Assembly (NCBI GenBank): GCA_017481945.1
Contig: JAFUOJ010000009.1
Coordinates: 1-64,000, forward strand
Reading direction: 5' to 3'
Length of the DNA: 64,000 nt
Source: Parabacteroides sp.
Lineage (GTDB): Bacteria; Bacteroidota; Bacteroidia; Bacteroidales; Tannerellaceae
Under the pieces are notes generated by a model. That model saw only the letters and a list, made by a program, of their open reading frames with translations. It did no database searches and was not told where the DNA came from. The translations under genes and the position numbers were made by a program. Positions 38,403-48,543 of this stretch are shown in pieces; position 1 is the stretch's first letter, and the number at the start of each line of letters is the position of its first letter.

Positions 38403-40259
38403 TTACTCTTTATAATCAATCCAGACCTTCATCTTTCCCGCTTCACGGTTATCCCATGCGTAATAAGGAATCAATTGTATAGTCTGCTTACCAGTCTCTG
38501 CCTGAATAGCAGTCACACCTTCCAATAAAGCAGGTTTGAATTCCGCTTTGAAAGAAGTGTTAGGCGTAAGAACCAACTCGTCAAATCCTTTCTGATTATC
38601 CACCTCTTCAATACAATATACCAACGGCCCTCGTTGGATCGCACGTTTACCCACATTCTGTTTCACTCGAGCATCAGCAGCAACGACCTCAACAGGCATA
38701 TCCATGTCCAAGGCAATTACATCTCCCTCTTTCCATTCTCTATTCAATACGGCATATCCCTTTTCTACCGGGGCATTCATTGTTTCCCCATTCACCGCAA
38801 TTGTGTATTGCTTACACCAACCCGGGACACGTAAACGAATCTCTTTTTTCAGAGGTGTCGCTGTTGATACGGTCAGTTTTACCGCACCCTCCCAAGGATA
38901 GTCAGTTTCCTGTTTTAAAGTCACCTCTTTCTTACCTAGTGGTATCTGAGTGGTACTACCGACATATAGATTGACCCAAATTGCTTGTTCAGAAACTCCA
39001 TAAACATAATTACCGATAGAAGGTAAGAAACGAGAAATCTGACTCGGGCAGCAAGCACATCCATACCACGCTTTCCTGTGATGTTCTCCTTTGGATTCTA
39101 ACGGATTAACATAAAAGAAACGATCTCCTGCCAAAGAGATTCCAGCCAAAGCACCGTTATACATCGAACGTTCCAATACGTCCACATATTTAGAATCTCC
39201 AGTAAACTGATTCATACGTAAATTCCAAAAGACCATACCTACAGAAGCACACGTTTCACAATAGGCCTCCAAATTCGGTAAATCATAATCTTCCGTAAAT
39301 CCCTCATTATGCTTAGAAGACCCGATACCTCCGGTGATATACATATTACGCAACACCACGTCATCCCACAAACGGTGCATAGCAGCAATATATCCGGAAT
39401 CTTGTTTCAAAGCCGCTACATCCGCCATACCACAATAGAGATACATACAGCGTACAGCATGTCCACCAATATCAGTCATATCTCGAACCGGTTTATCATC
39501 CTGATAATATTTCGGGTCCCACTTCCCTTCGTCTCCTTTTGTACCATGACCATGACCTCGTTCTTCCAATAACCAATTCGCAAAATCCAAATATTTCTGT
39601 TCCTTCGTCACTTGGTACAGTTTTACCAAAGCCAACTCAATCTCCTCATGTCCCGGAACCCAGTGACGTTTACCCGGACCAAAGATACTCATCATGTGAT
39701 CAGTCATACGAATACAAACATCCAGCAGTTTCCGCTTACCGGTAGCCTGATAATAAGCTACAGCCGCCTCTGTCATGTGACCCGCACAATACATTTCATG
39801 CTTATCCATATTGTGCCACCGTTTATCCAGTCCGGTCAAAGTATAGTAAGTATTGATATATCCATCCTCTTCCTGAGCAGCGGCAAACTTATCAATCCAT
39901 TCATCCGCCTTTTTCTCTAACTCCAGATCCGGATTATTAATCAATGTATAAGCCATTCCTTCCAATGCCTTGTAGACATCAGAGTCATCAAAAAAGATTC
40001 CGGAATGCTTTCCCTCTTTTTTAGCAGCATTCTCAAAATTCTTGATACGCCCCGTCTGGTTTTCTATCTGATCAATACAGACCGGAAGGGTAGTAGATAT
40101 ATGTTTACTCAAACGAGGAGACCAGAAATGATCCTGAATTTTCACATGAGAGAAGTCAACCTGATTTATCATTTTCAAAGGGGCTTCTTTCTCACTTCGC
40201 TGTTCAGCACATCCCCACAATGCCAAACAAGCCAATGATACGATAAAATACTGTTTCAT
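38403..40259 (-). CDS. GH127 beta-L-arabinofuranosidase-like lipoprotein
   Basis: 618 residues, beginning with a lipoprotein signal (CLALWGCAEQ, lipobox LWGC), so anchored in the periplasm or outer membrane. The catalytic (alpha/alpha)6 barrel contains NLEAYCETCASVG and WYGCACCPSQ, matching the glutamate and three cysteines that bind zinc in the Bifidobacterium HypBA1 enzyme. It probably releases beta-L-arabinofuranose. It lies 26 bases upstream of the other DUF1680 gene. Confidence 0.88.
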   Translation of the reverse strand: MKQYFIVSLACLALWGCAEQRSEKEAPLKMINQVDFSHVKIQDHFWSPRLSKHISTTLPVCIDQIENQTGRIKNFENAAKKEGKHSGIFFDDSDVYKALEGMAYTLINNPDLELEKKADEWIDKFAAAQEEDGYINTYYTLTGLDKRWHNMDKHEMYCAGHMTEAAVAYYQATGKRKLLDVCIRMTDHMMSIFGPGKRHWVPGHEEIELALVKLYQVTKEQKYLDFANWLLEERGHGHGTKGDEGKWDPKYYQDDKPVRDMTDIGGHAVRCMYLYCGMADVAALKQDSGYIAAMHRLWDDVVLRNMYITGGIGSSKHNEGFTEDYDLPNLEAYCETCASVGMVFWNLRMNQFTGDSKYVDVLERSMYNGALAGISLAGDRFFYVNPLESKGEHHRKAWYGCACCPSQISRFLPSIGNYVYGVSEQAIWVNLYVGSTTQIPLGKKEVTLKQETDYPWEGAVKLTVSTATPLKKEIRLRVPGWCKQYTIAVNGETMNAPVEKGYAVLNREWKEGDVIALDMDMPVEVVAADARVKQNVGKRAIQRGPLVYCIEEVDNQKGFDELVLTPNTSFKAEFKPALLEGVTAIQAETGKQTIQLIPYYAWDNREAGKMKVWIDYKE

Positions 40260-40278
40260 GGTGTTAAAACTTTAATTA

Positions 40279-41835
40279 TTACAAATCTATATTAATCCTT
40301 TTTATCAAAAAAGAAGATGCTACTTTTTTACCGTCTACAAAAATAGACAAACCACTTCCTCTATTATATTTTTTCCCTGTTTTATCATATAAAATACATA
40401 AAACTTTACCATGATAAAAAACATTATCCAAACAAAAATATTCCCAATAACCATCCGGAACTAGCGGATTAATTTCTAAAGAAGTTCCATCTTTGGGATG
40501 AATTCCTATTAATCCACTAATAATAAGATCACAAAATAAAGAATGATTATAATCTTTTCCTCTCTCTAAAGGTAATCGATTTCGTTGTAACAATAAGGTC
40601 CTTGAAATCCAATCACCTGTAAAAGGATTCAGATTCTCATCAATCCAAGGAATTTGTATTCCCTCTTCTGTTCTTTTATATTGGCTCCGAGCATAAATTC
40701 CTAACAAAGTTAGATAATCATATAAACTAACAAAAGATTGATCTTGATTATTTAACAAATTTGCCAAACCTACTAGAGTCATAGAAGTTGCGTATGGCCA
40801 AGAAGGACCGTTCCACTGACATTCATGCCCTTCATAAGCAATCTTAAAACCCGAATGGCAACGTTCTGCCGTTGTTAATCCGTAAGGAGCAAAAAAATGA
40901 GAAGTACTCATCAAAAACTTCCAGGCTACAGAATAAGTAGAATCCATCAGATTAAAAGCCCAAGGAGTATATCCATGCAATTCACGAACATCTTGTAATT
41001 TCGCATTTTTTTCTTTGGGTAACACTTTAAAAAAATCTGATTTCTGATCCCATAATTTCTTAGACATATTTGTCTTTATCATCTTTGCTTCATTTTTAAA
41101 GAAATCGGCTTGTTCATCCGCTTTCCATGAAGCTATTTTTGATAAAGTTTGTGCTTCAGCAACCATATAAGAATTTATAGTTGCACGAAAACCATGTCCA
41201 CCAATAGAGACCTCCATTCCATCTTGACCATCATTTTGCCAGAAAAGTTCCTCTTCTATACAAAATCGTTCCTTTTTCCATTCCAAATAATTTTTCGATA
41301 AATCAGTATATAGATCCTTCAAGATCTGATTATCTCCAGTTACTAAACAATATTGATAAATCGCATGTGTTATGGGGAAACTATAAGAACGAAGAGAGCC
41401 TCCTCCTTTTAACCAATAACGAGCATAATCCTTTAAAAAATCAGAATTTTTCAACCAGCGTCCTTCTCTAAAATGAAACCAAGCAGGACAGCTTATACCA
41501 TTATATTTTCCTGCCCACGGAACGTCTGGCAAAAATTCCGTTACAATAAAACCATCTGGTGTTTTTTTCAAATGTTTTCTAAATGCCCACCAACGAAAAT
41601 AATAAATTTCTTCTATATTTTTATCTGGACATTCAAATAAAGGAATATTTTCGAATAAAAAGTTAGCAGCCTGACTATTTGAAATAAACTGAACATATAA
41701 TTCCTCATCTTGCTCAGCAAAACGATTTACATATGAATCCAACAATGAACGACCCAAAACCTGAGATTGAATTTCCAAAGAGAATCCACAAATAAAGAAA
41801 AAAAATATATAGCAAATACAATAATTTATTTTCAT
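40279..41835 (-). CDS. (alpha/alpha)6-barrel glycosidase, MGH1/GH63-like
   Basis: 518 residues with a signal peptide (up to SLEIQSQ). Sequence features of trehalase/GH63-like barrels are seen: EIYYFRWWAFRKHL, DGQDGMEVSIGGHG, QWNGPSWPYATSM and DYNHSLFCDLIISGL near the end. I would place it among the MGH1-like (mannosylglycerate hydrolase-like) proteins common in Bacteroidetes loci; substrate not predictable. Candidate acids are the D in DGQDGME and an E in YEGHECQWNG. Confidence 0.75.
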   Translation of the reverse strand: MKINYCICYIFFFFICGFSLEIQSQVLGRSLLDSYVNRFAEQDEELYVQFISNSQAANFLFENIPLFECPDKNIEEIYYFRWWAFRKHLKKTPDGFIVTEFLPDVPWAGKYNGISCPAWFHFREGRWLKNSDFLKDYARYWLKGGGSLRSYSFPITHAIYQYCLVTGDNQILKDLYTDLSKNYLEWKKERFCIEEELFWQNDGQDGMEVSIGGHGFRATINSYMVAEAQTLSKIASWKADEQADFFKNEAKMIKTNMSKKLWDQKSDFFKVLPKEKNAKLQDVRELHGYTPWAFNLMDSTYSVAWKFLMSTSHFFAPYGLTTAERCHSGFKIAYEGHECQWNGPSWPYATSMTLVGLANLLNNQDQSFVSLYDYLTLLGIYARSQYKRTEEGIQIPWIDENLNPFTGDWISRTLLLQRNRLPLERGKDYNHSLFCDLIISGLIGIHPKDGTSLEINPLVPDGYWEYFCLDNVFYHGKVLCILYDKTGKKYNRGSGLSIFVDGKKVASSFLIKRINIDL

Positions 41836-41849
41836 CCCTTCTTATCATC

Positions 41850-41881
41850 TTAAGGAGATCCCCAATCGGAGATCTCCTTAA
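41850..41881 (-). terminator. Intercistronic hairpin after susD
   Basis: TTAAGGAGATC and GATCTCCTTAA pair perfectly (11 bp) around a 10-base loop. No T tract follows on the minus strand, so it may be a 3'-end stabiliser of the susCD message or a weak terminator. Confidence 0.6.
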
Positions 41882-41892
41882 TTAAACAAACA

Positions 41893-43509
41893 TTATAAAT
41901 AATTCGGATTCTGCTCCAATTTTGGATTAGAAGTTAACACACTTTCCGGTATTGGAAATACCGATCGATAACTTCCCTCAGGTTTATGTGACAACCAACT
42001 TTTAGTCGTATAAACACCAAAGCGAATTGCATCTCTACGACGATGCATTTCCCAAGCAAATTCCCAGCCTAATTCATCATACATACGGCCGAATTGTATT
42101 GGTGTTTGATCACCTTTATCTACAATCACATAATTTTCAACATAACCATATTGATAACAACTATTCTCTGCAAGTTGAGCATCCGTTACAACAGCTAATT
42201 CAGGATTATCTTTAAAAGCACGTTGGCGAACCTGAGTTACTAAATTTCCTGCACCAGACTTACCGGAACGAAGTAAACATTCAGCCTTCATCATCAATAC
42301 TTCTGCATAACGGAATACCGGAATATCTGTACTTAATGAAGAGCGTGCTCCTGCCGGTACTTCATATTTATTCATTCGATACCCTTCCATCTCACTAGTA
42401 TAATTACCACTTGGAATATTTTTTGTATAAATCAGTGGCTCGCCCATCTTATCATAGGTTCCATACAATGGAGATCCATCTGCAGCAAGTTGTTCACCCA
42501 TCAACCAACTATCGGCTAAACGGGAATCCCTCGTATCATAAGTATCAATAAATTGAGTAACACCCATTGCTGAACCACATCCCCAAGGTGTTGCTTCCGT
42601 ATTGAACTTCTTTTTTAATTCACCATGCCAAGAATACATATGAATTTGATTCCCAGTAGCAAGATTTTCATCAAATGGTATCGTAAAAAGAATTTCTTTA
42701 CATGTCTCAACCCCAGTTACACGAAATGGATCTTTGTAATTATCTGCTAATACAAACTTTCCACTATTAATAATATCATCACATTGAGTTATACAATCAT
42801 CCCAACGTGATTCATTCACATAAACTTGAGCATTCAAATATAAATTAGCCAATAACGCTTTTGCAGCCCATTTGGTCATACGTCCATAATAACTACCACC
42901 CACTTCTTCACTAAGATTAGGTATAGCTTCCTTCAACTCTTTTTCTATAAAATCAAAGATTTCTTTACGAGTATTTTTTACAGGAAGCTCCATCGCTGTT
43001 GTCGTAACCAAAGGTGCATCTCCAAAATTATCGCAAATCAACCAATAATAATAAGCGCGCATAGCTTTTAATTCTGCTAATCCCATTTGTTTCTCAGAAT
43101 CAGAAGCAGCAGGAAGTATTCCTTCTGTAATTTGCTCTATTACTTTATTACACAAAATAACTCCTTTATAAAACTGTGACCAAATGTTTGTCACATGATC
43201 CTGTTCAGAGTTCCAAGTTTGATAATGCATACGTCGATATACACCACCATCATCCCAGCCGGAAGCATTAGGAGGCATAACTATTGCATCAGCTGTTACT
43301 TCCTGTGTTGTAAAATATCCCCAATGTGATGTAAAATTCCGCATATAACTATACACACTAGCTACAGATGGAGCAAAATCTGCTTGAGAATAATTATAAC
43401 TTTGTTCTGTAATTGATGAATAAACCACTTCATCCATATCATTACTACAAGAGAATAATAATGTTGCAGAACAACAAGCACCTAAAAAACATTTTATATA
43501 AGTATTCAT
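41893..43509 (-). CDS. SusD/RagB-family glycan-binding lipoprotein
   Basis: 538 residues with a lipoprotein signal (LLFSCSND). TPR-like SusD motifs are visible: MRAYYYWLICDNFGDAPLV, AKALLANLYLNAQVY, YAEVLMMKAECLLRSG and the C-terminal LGWEFAWEMHRRRDAIRFG. It caps the SusC barrel and binds the imported glycan. It lies 13 bases after susC. Confidence 0.95.
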   Translation of the reverse strand: MNTYIKCFLGACCSATLLFSCSNDMDEVVYSSITEQSYNYSQADFAPSVASVYSYMRNFTSHWGYFTTQEVTADAIVMPPNASGWDDGGVYRRMHYQTWNSEQDHVTNIWSQFYKGVILCNKVIEQITEGILPAASDSEKQMGLAELKAMRAYYYWLICDNFGDAPLVTTTAMELPVKNTRKEIFDFIEKELKEAIPNLSEEVGGSYYGRMTKWAAKALLANLYLNAQVYVNESRWDDCITQCDDIINSGKFVLADNYKDPFRVTGVETCKEILFTIPFDENLATGNQIHMYSWHGELKKKFNTEATPWGCGSAMGVTQFIDTYDTRDSRLADSWLMGEQLAADGSPLYGTYDKMGEPLIYTKNIPSGNYTSEMEGYRMNKYEVPAGARSSLSTDIPVFRYAEVLMMKAECLLRSGKSGAGNLVTQVRQRAFKDNPELAVVTDAQLAENSCYQYGYVENYVIVDKGDQTPIQFGRMYDELGWEFAWEMHRRRDAIRFGVYTTKSWLSHKPEGSYRSVFPIPESVLTSNPKLEQNPNYL

Positions 43510-43522
43510 AATGCTTTACTAT

Positions 43523-46500
43523 TTAAAATTTAACAGAAACACCCAATGTATAAGTTCGAGTAGAAGGATAACGATTTTTATTATCGACCCCAGGAGCCAA
43601 ACCACTAAGACTAACTTCCGGATCAATACCAGAATAGCCTGTTATTGTTGCTAAATTCGAGATAGTTCCATAAACTCTTAATCGCTTTATCCAAGTATTA
43701 AAGTTAAATGTATACCCTAATGTTAGATTATCAATCTTCCAATAATCTCCTTTTTCTATATAATAATCAACATATTGAAGCTCCTGATCTACTGCCAACG
43801 GAACCTTTCCAAACTTTGTTTCAAAAGCTTCACTTAATACATTACCCCTAGCTAACATAACAGGAGCTCCATATTGTAATCGAGGCATATTCAAAATATC
43901 AAAATCAAAAGCTCCACGCATCGTTACACTTAAATCAAAACCTTTCCAACTCAAAGAATTATTCCAATTTAAATAATGTTTTGGAAGACCATTTCCAATA
44001 ATCTTTTTATCTGTAGGTTGTTGTTCAGATACTGGTTTAGGAGTACCATCCTCACCTTCAATGATCCAGTGACCATTCTCATCAATATCAAGTACTTTAT
44101 ATCCATAAAAGTTACCTATAGCTTCCCCTTCTTCTATACGATGAGTATAAGTCTGCAATGGTTCTCCCGTTGATCCTTGATTTGAATAACCGCTAGAAAC
44201 AAACTGATCATTTGACAAAGAGACTAATTCATTTTTATTGGTAGAATAATTTATTGATGTAGTCCACTGGAAATCTCTTAATTGTACCGGAATAGCAGTA
44301 AGCCCAATTTCAACACCTGTATTCTTCATTGAACCAGCATTTGCAACAATACTTGAATATAAATAAGGAGGAGAAGAAACTGTATAATCCCATAATAAAT
44401 CTTCTGTCTTACGATGATAATAGTCGATATTACCAGTCAAACGATCTTCAAATAAACCAAAATCCAAACCAATATTGATTTCTTTTTTCTTTTCCCATCT
44501 CAAGTCTGGATTCGCATTAGAATTAGGACGTAAAGTTTTTATCCACTCATTATTATAATAGACATACGTATTAAAATTCAAAGTATTCAATGACATATAA
44601 GGATCTGAAGGAACAGTACCGGTAACACCATATCCAGCACGTAATTTTAATGTAGATAGATTCTTTATATCATTCATAAAATCTTCTCCCTTTATATTCC
44701 AGGCTGCTGAAACTGATGGGAAGTTTCCCCATTTATGATCCGCTCCAAATTTAGTAGAACCTTCATGACGAATACTTGCAGCCAACATATATTTACCTTT
44801 ATAGCTATAATTTAAACGTCCAAAATAACCTATCAACTTACTTTCATTTGCTGTTGAAGATTCTGTTGCACGTCCATCTTTTAAAGCTTGCCCTGCTCCC
44901 ATATTATTATATGTATAATCATCTGAAGGGAAATTAAAGTTTTGCATATAATAATTTTGGTAGGTATCTTTCTGCCAGCTATATCCTGCTAATACAGTAA
45001 ATGAATGATCCTCCAACAGCGTTTTTCTCCACTGTACTGTCAATTCTGACAAATCCTGTGTTTTACGTGTCGTTCCTCTAGATGCATACCCATTTTTACC
45101 ATCTCTCCATGTTGATTTATGACTTTGTGTTTCATAATATCCACGAGACTGATTATATGTATTTGAAGAAATCAAATATTTGATATCCAGGCCCTCAATT
45201 GGAGTATAAGTAATATTTCCAAACATACGTAAATTTGTCGCTTGATTTTCACCTTCTACTTCATTTAATAAAGCTACAGGATTAAAATATTCATTTTTTG
45301 TACTTTCTGAATAATTTCCATCTGCAGTATATACAGGAGTCGTAGGATTATAAATCAAAGCATTTCTATACACTTCACTATTATAGCTACCTCCATCCGA
45401 ACCAGAAAAATAAGTCTGTTTATAACCACTTAAGCTCGCATTTAATTTCAACTTATTATTGAACATACGATGAGTTATCTCAATGCGAGGATAATACATC
45501 TGATTATTTGTTCGTTTTATCAAACCGTTCAATCCACGATATTCAAAACTTGCAACATAATTAGTAGTACGACTTCCACCCCGTAAGCTAATATTATAGA
45601 TCTGAGTAAATGGAGTACGTGTAACTTGATCTAACCAATCTGTTGTAGCCCCGTCATCCTGAGCACCCGGAACACCCTCCTTTACTCGTTGACGATATTC
45701 TTGTGCGTCCATAAACGGTAAAGTCTTTACAATCTGCTGAGTTGAGATATAAGCGTTCAAATCAACTTCTGTTGGCATTTCACCTGCCGCATTTTTAGTC
45801 GTTATTAAAATAACTCCGTTTGTACCACGGGTACCATAAATTGCAGCAGCAGAACCATCCTTCAACACATCAATTTGTGCTATATCATCTGGAGAAACGG
45901 AATTCAAATCTCCCGGAATACCATCTATCAATACCAATGGGCTTGAACTTGCCTTTAAAGTTGTAATACCACGTAATGAAATTTCAGATGTAGAAGTTGG
46001 ATTTGCATCTGGAGTTGTAATACTCAATCCGGGAACTTGTCCTTTTATTAATTGAGCTGCATCTGTAGAAGGAGTTTTAATAAAATCCTCGGATTTAATA
46101 GAAGAGATGGCACTTGCAATTTCACCTTTCTTTTGTGTTCCATATCCAACCACGATAACTTCTTCCAAATTCTGAGTGTCTTCAACCAAATAAACATCTA
46201 ATTTTCTTTGATTTTTTACTTCAATACTCTGGCTCAAATATCCAATATAAGATATCTGGACAATAGCATCTTTATTTGGAATTTCTAAAGAATATCCTCC
46301 ATTTATATCCGTTACAGTTCCTATTGTCGTTCCTTTAACAACTACATTTGCTCCAACAATAGGTTCACCCTTATTATCTTTCACTATACCCGTCAAAATA
46401 CGAGTCTGCTGTGTAACATTTGCTTTATCAGTAGAATTATTTCGGGGGCTAAGAAGAATATAAGAACCATCTAACACATATTTTATATTTGATTTATCAA

Positions 46501-46807
46501 ACAGTTCTTTAAGGACCTTATCCAAAGATGTTTTTTCATGATTTACAGAAACAATTCTATTTACATTTACCAGTCCATTATAAACAAAAAGATAGTCTGT
46601 TTGTTTTTCAATCTCACCTAAAACTTTCTCTATGCTAACATTATTTTCACGAACTGTAATAAAAACATCTTGCGGATTCATCTTTTCCGCACGCAGATAA
46701 AATACAGATGAAAACAAAAACAAAAATGTAATATTTACTATTCTAAAAAAGTATTTTCTTTGGTATCTTTCTATAAAAAGATGAGTCAACAAAAATTTTA
46801 TATTCAT
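43523..46807 (-). CDS. SusC/RagA TonB-dependent transporter with STN signalling domain
   Basis: 1094 residues. After an N-terminal signal region (to about 40) come an STN domain (about 48-120), a carboxypeptidase-like beta domain (about 137-215), the TonB-box region EEVIVVGYGTQKK, a plug (DVLKDGSAAAIYGTRGTNGV) and a 22-strand barrel ending in YTLGVSVKF. The STN domain is the part that talks to FecR anti-sigma factors, and sigma and FecR genes lie just upstream. It imports oligosaccharides together with the SusD protein. Confidence 0.95.
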   Translation of the reverse strand: MNIKFLLTHLFIERYQRKYFFRIVNITFLFLFSSVFYLRAEKMNPQDVFITVRENNVSIEKVLGEIEKQTDYLFVYNGLVNVNRIVSVNHEKTSLDKVLKELFDKSNIKYVLDGSYILLSPRNNSTDKANVTQQTRILTGIVKDNKGEPIVGANVVVKGTTIGTVTDINGGYSLEIPNKDAIVQISYIGYLSQSIEVKNQRKLDVYLVEDTQNLEEVIVVGYGTQKKGEIASAISSIKSEDFIKTPSTDAAQLIKGQVPGLSITTPDANPTSTSEISLRGITTLKASSSPLVLIDGIPGDLNSVSPDDIAQIDVLKDGSAAAIYGTRGTNGVILITTKNAAGEMPTEVDLNAYISTQQIVKTLPFMDAQEYRQRVKEGVPGAQDDGATTDWLDQVTRTPFTQIYNISLRGGSRTTNYVASFEYRGLNGLIKRTNNQMYYPRIEITHRMFNNKLKLNASLSGYKQTYFSGSDGGSYNSEVYRNALIYNPTTPVYTADGNYSESTKNEYFNPVALLNEVEGENQATNLRMFGNITYTPIEGLDIKYLISSNTYNQSRGYYETQSHKSTWRDGKNGYASRGTTRKTQDLSELTVQWRKTLLEDHSFTVLAGYSWQKDTYQNYYMQNFNFPSDDYTYNNMGAGQALKDGRATESSTANESKLIGYFGRLNYSYKGKYMLAASIRHEGSTKFGADHKWGNFPSVSAAWNIKGEDFMNDIKNLSTLKLRAGYGVTGTVPSDPYMSLNTLNFNTYVYYNNEWIKTLRPNSNANPDLRWEKKKEINIGLDFGLFEDRLTGNIDYYHRKTEDLLWDYTVSSPPYLYSSIVANAGSMKNTGVEIGLTAIPVQLRDFQWTTSINYSTNKNELVSLSNDQFVSSGYSNQGSTGEPLQTYTHRIEEGEAIGNFYGYKVLDIDENGHWIIEGEDGTPKPVSEQQPTDKKIIGNGLPKHYLNWNNSLSWKGFDLSVTMRGAFDFDILNMPRLQYGAPVMLARGNVLSEAFETKFGKVPLAVDQELQYVDYYIEKGDYWKIDNLTLGYTFNFNTWIKRLRVYGTISNLATITGYSGIDPEVSLSGLAPGVDNKNRYPSTRTYTLGVSVKF

Positions 46808-46848
46808 ATCAATAAAAAATTAAGTTATTAAATATTTTTATAGCTCTC

Positions 46849-46881
46849 GGATCGCTTAATGCACCCGTCATTAAGCGATCC
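46849..46881. terminator. 13-bp perfect hairpin between fecR-like gene and susC
   Basis: GGATCGCTTAATG (46849-46861) pairs perfectly with CATTAAGCGATCC (46869-46881). A T run follows on the plus strand only. On the minus-strand transcript it lies in the 133-base gap before susC, as a possible attenuator or processing element. Confidence 0.6.
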
Positions 46882-46940
46882 TTTTTTAAAGGTTAACCTT
46901 TACTTTATTATTCCATAGGCATTCTATTTTAAGTTAAACA

Positions 46941-47882
46941 TTATCTTATATATATAGTAAAATCATCCTTACCACGCTCGAACAAGAAATTCACATCTTT
47001 CTGCAATACAGACAATACCCTATCTACCCCATCCGAAATACGGAATTTCCCACTACATGTATAATTTACAAGTTTCTGATTTTCTACGATAATACGTACG
47101 TCATAACATTGTTCCAAACGTTGCATCAAATCCCTAAATGTTATATTCTTCAAACAAATAAGCCCCTCTTTCCAACGAAAAGAATCAAAATCCGTTATCG
47201 GCTTTGAACGTAAACAACCATCTACTAAAGAGACTTGGTAATTAGGTTTTAATAAAAGATCTTTTCCTGGACTATTCTTATCCAAAATTTTCACAGAACC
47301 TTCTAACAAAGAGGTACAAAAATTATCAGAATCATCATACACTTCTACATTAAATTTTGTGCCAAGTACTTCTATATCAAATTTATCTGTTTGAACTATA
47401 AATAGTTTATCATCTACATCCCGAGACACTTCAAAATAGGCTTCTCCTCTCAAATAAACATTTCTTTTTTCTCCTGTAAAAACAGAGGGATAACGTATTT
47501 CAGAACAAGCATTTACCCAAACATTTGTTCCATCTGATAAAGTCAAATTTACTCGTTGCCCAGCAGGAACAGTAACAATATTCATTTTCTGCCCCATTTG
47601 TTGAAGTTTCCATTGATAAAAATAACTGCCACATCCCACTATGCAAATAATTATAGCAGCAATCTTTAAAAACTCACATATAAACTTTGATAGGGATTTT
47701 TTCAATCTTACTTTTATGGGGGTTAATGATTCTCCTGATAGAATCATAGCATCAAAAAATTCCCGTTCTTTAAATAGATACTGTTCATTTTTAGATGAAG
47801 ATTCCAGCCATATCCGAATAGCCTCCTTTTCTTCAAAAGAGGCTTTTCCTTCAAAAAATTTATATAGTAATTCTTTTTCCAT
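46941..47882 (-). CDS. FecR-family anti-sigma factor
   Basis: 313 residues from the ATG at 47882 (MEKELLYKFFEGKASFEEKE). A cytoplasmic N-terminal part binds the sigma factor, one membrane helix lies near 75-90 (IAAIIICIVGCGSYF), and the periplasmic FecR domain has VPAGQRVNLTLSDGTNVWVN and the DUF4974 tail (ITFRDLMQRLEQCYDVRI). It senses the SusC STN domain and controls the adjacent ECF sigma factor. Confidence 0.93.
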   Translation of the reverse strand: MEKELLYKFFEGKASFEEKEAIRIWLESSSKNEQYLFKEREFFDAMILSGESLTPIKVRLKKSLSKFICEFLKIAAIIICIVGCGSYFYQWKLQQMGQKMNIVTVPAGQRVNLTLSDGTNVWVNACSEIRYPSVFTGEKRNVYLRGEAYFEVSRDVDDKLFIVQTDKFDIEVLGTKFNVEVYDDSDNFCTSLLEGSVKILDKNSPGKDLLLKPNYQVSLVDGCLRSKPITDFDSFRWKEGLICLKNITFRDLMQRLEQCYDVRIIVENQKLVNYTCSGKFRISDGVDRVLSVLQKDVNFLFERGKDDFTIYIR

Positions 47883-47972
47883 TTTATGTTCTTTCTTATA
47901 AAGCAAATAAAGAAAGAACATCCCTAACCTAAAATGGAACTTTTTTTAATCAAAAAGAACTATTTGTAAAAC

Positions 47973-48539
47973 TCAACAAAGGAATTTTCTGAAAAACAGA
48001 AATAGAAAGAAATAATCTTTTAAAACAACACGTAAAACTTTCAAAGCTTTAGTTATATGAAATTCTACAGTCTTAACAGAAATACCCAAAGCCGCAGCAA
48101 TCTCCTTATGACTCTGATTACGATAACGACTACGAATAAATATTTCACGTGTTTGTTCTGGTAACTCTTTTAAAGCTTTAGCCACTAAAGATTGTAATTC
48201 ATTTGAAAATAACTTTTCCGGATTACAAGCCTCTAATGTAGCTATACGTAAATTTAATTCCCAAGTATCACAATCTTTTAGATACTCAATAGCTTCTTCA
48301 TGTCTCCTCAATCGCTGCAAATAGTTCAAACACTTATGCTTTATAACAGTTAATATATATGCTGGTACATTAGAATCAGAGGCTAATTTTTCCCTATTCT
48401 CCCAATAATATATCAAACTATCAACAGTTATATCCTCTGCCACCGTCTCGTCTCCTACATATGTACAAGCAAAACGTATAAATCTACTTTTATAATCAAA
48501 GTATAATTGATCAAATGAGTATCTATTTTGTTTTTCCAT
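47973..48539 (-). CDS. ECF RNA polymerase sigma factor
   Basis: 188 residues with sigma region 2 (FDQLYFDYKSRFIRFACTYV, ITVDSLIYYWENREKL) and region 4 (LKELPEQTREIFIRSRYRNQ, HKEIAAALGISVKTVEFH). It is the Bacteroidetes polysaccharide-locus type, paired with FecR downstream. It starts 4 bases after the GH97 stop, so it is translated from the GH97 message and probably also controls this locus. Confidence 0.93.
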   Translation of the reverse strand: MEKQNRYSFDQLYFDYKSRFIRFACTYVGDETVAEDITVDSLIYYWENREKLASDSNVPAYILTVIKHKCLNYLQRLRRHEEAIEYLKDCDTWELNLRIATLEACNPEKLFSNELQSLVAKALKELPEQTREIFIRSRYRNQSHKEIAAALGISVKTVEFHITKALKVLRVVLKDYFFLFLFFRKFLC

Positions 48540-48543
48540 CGGA

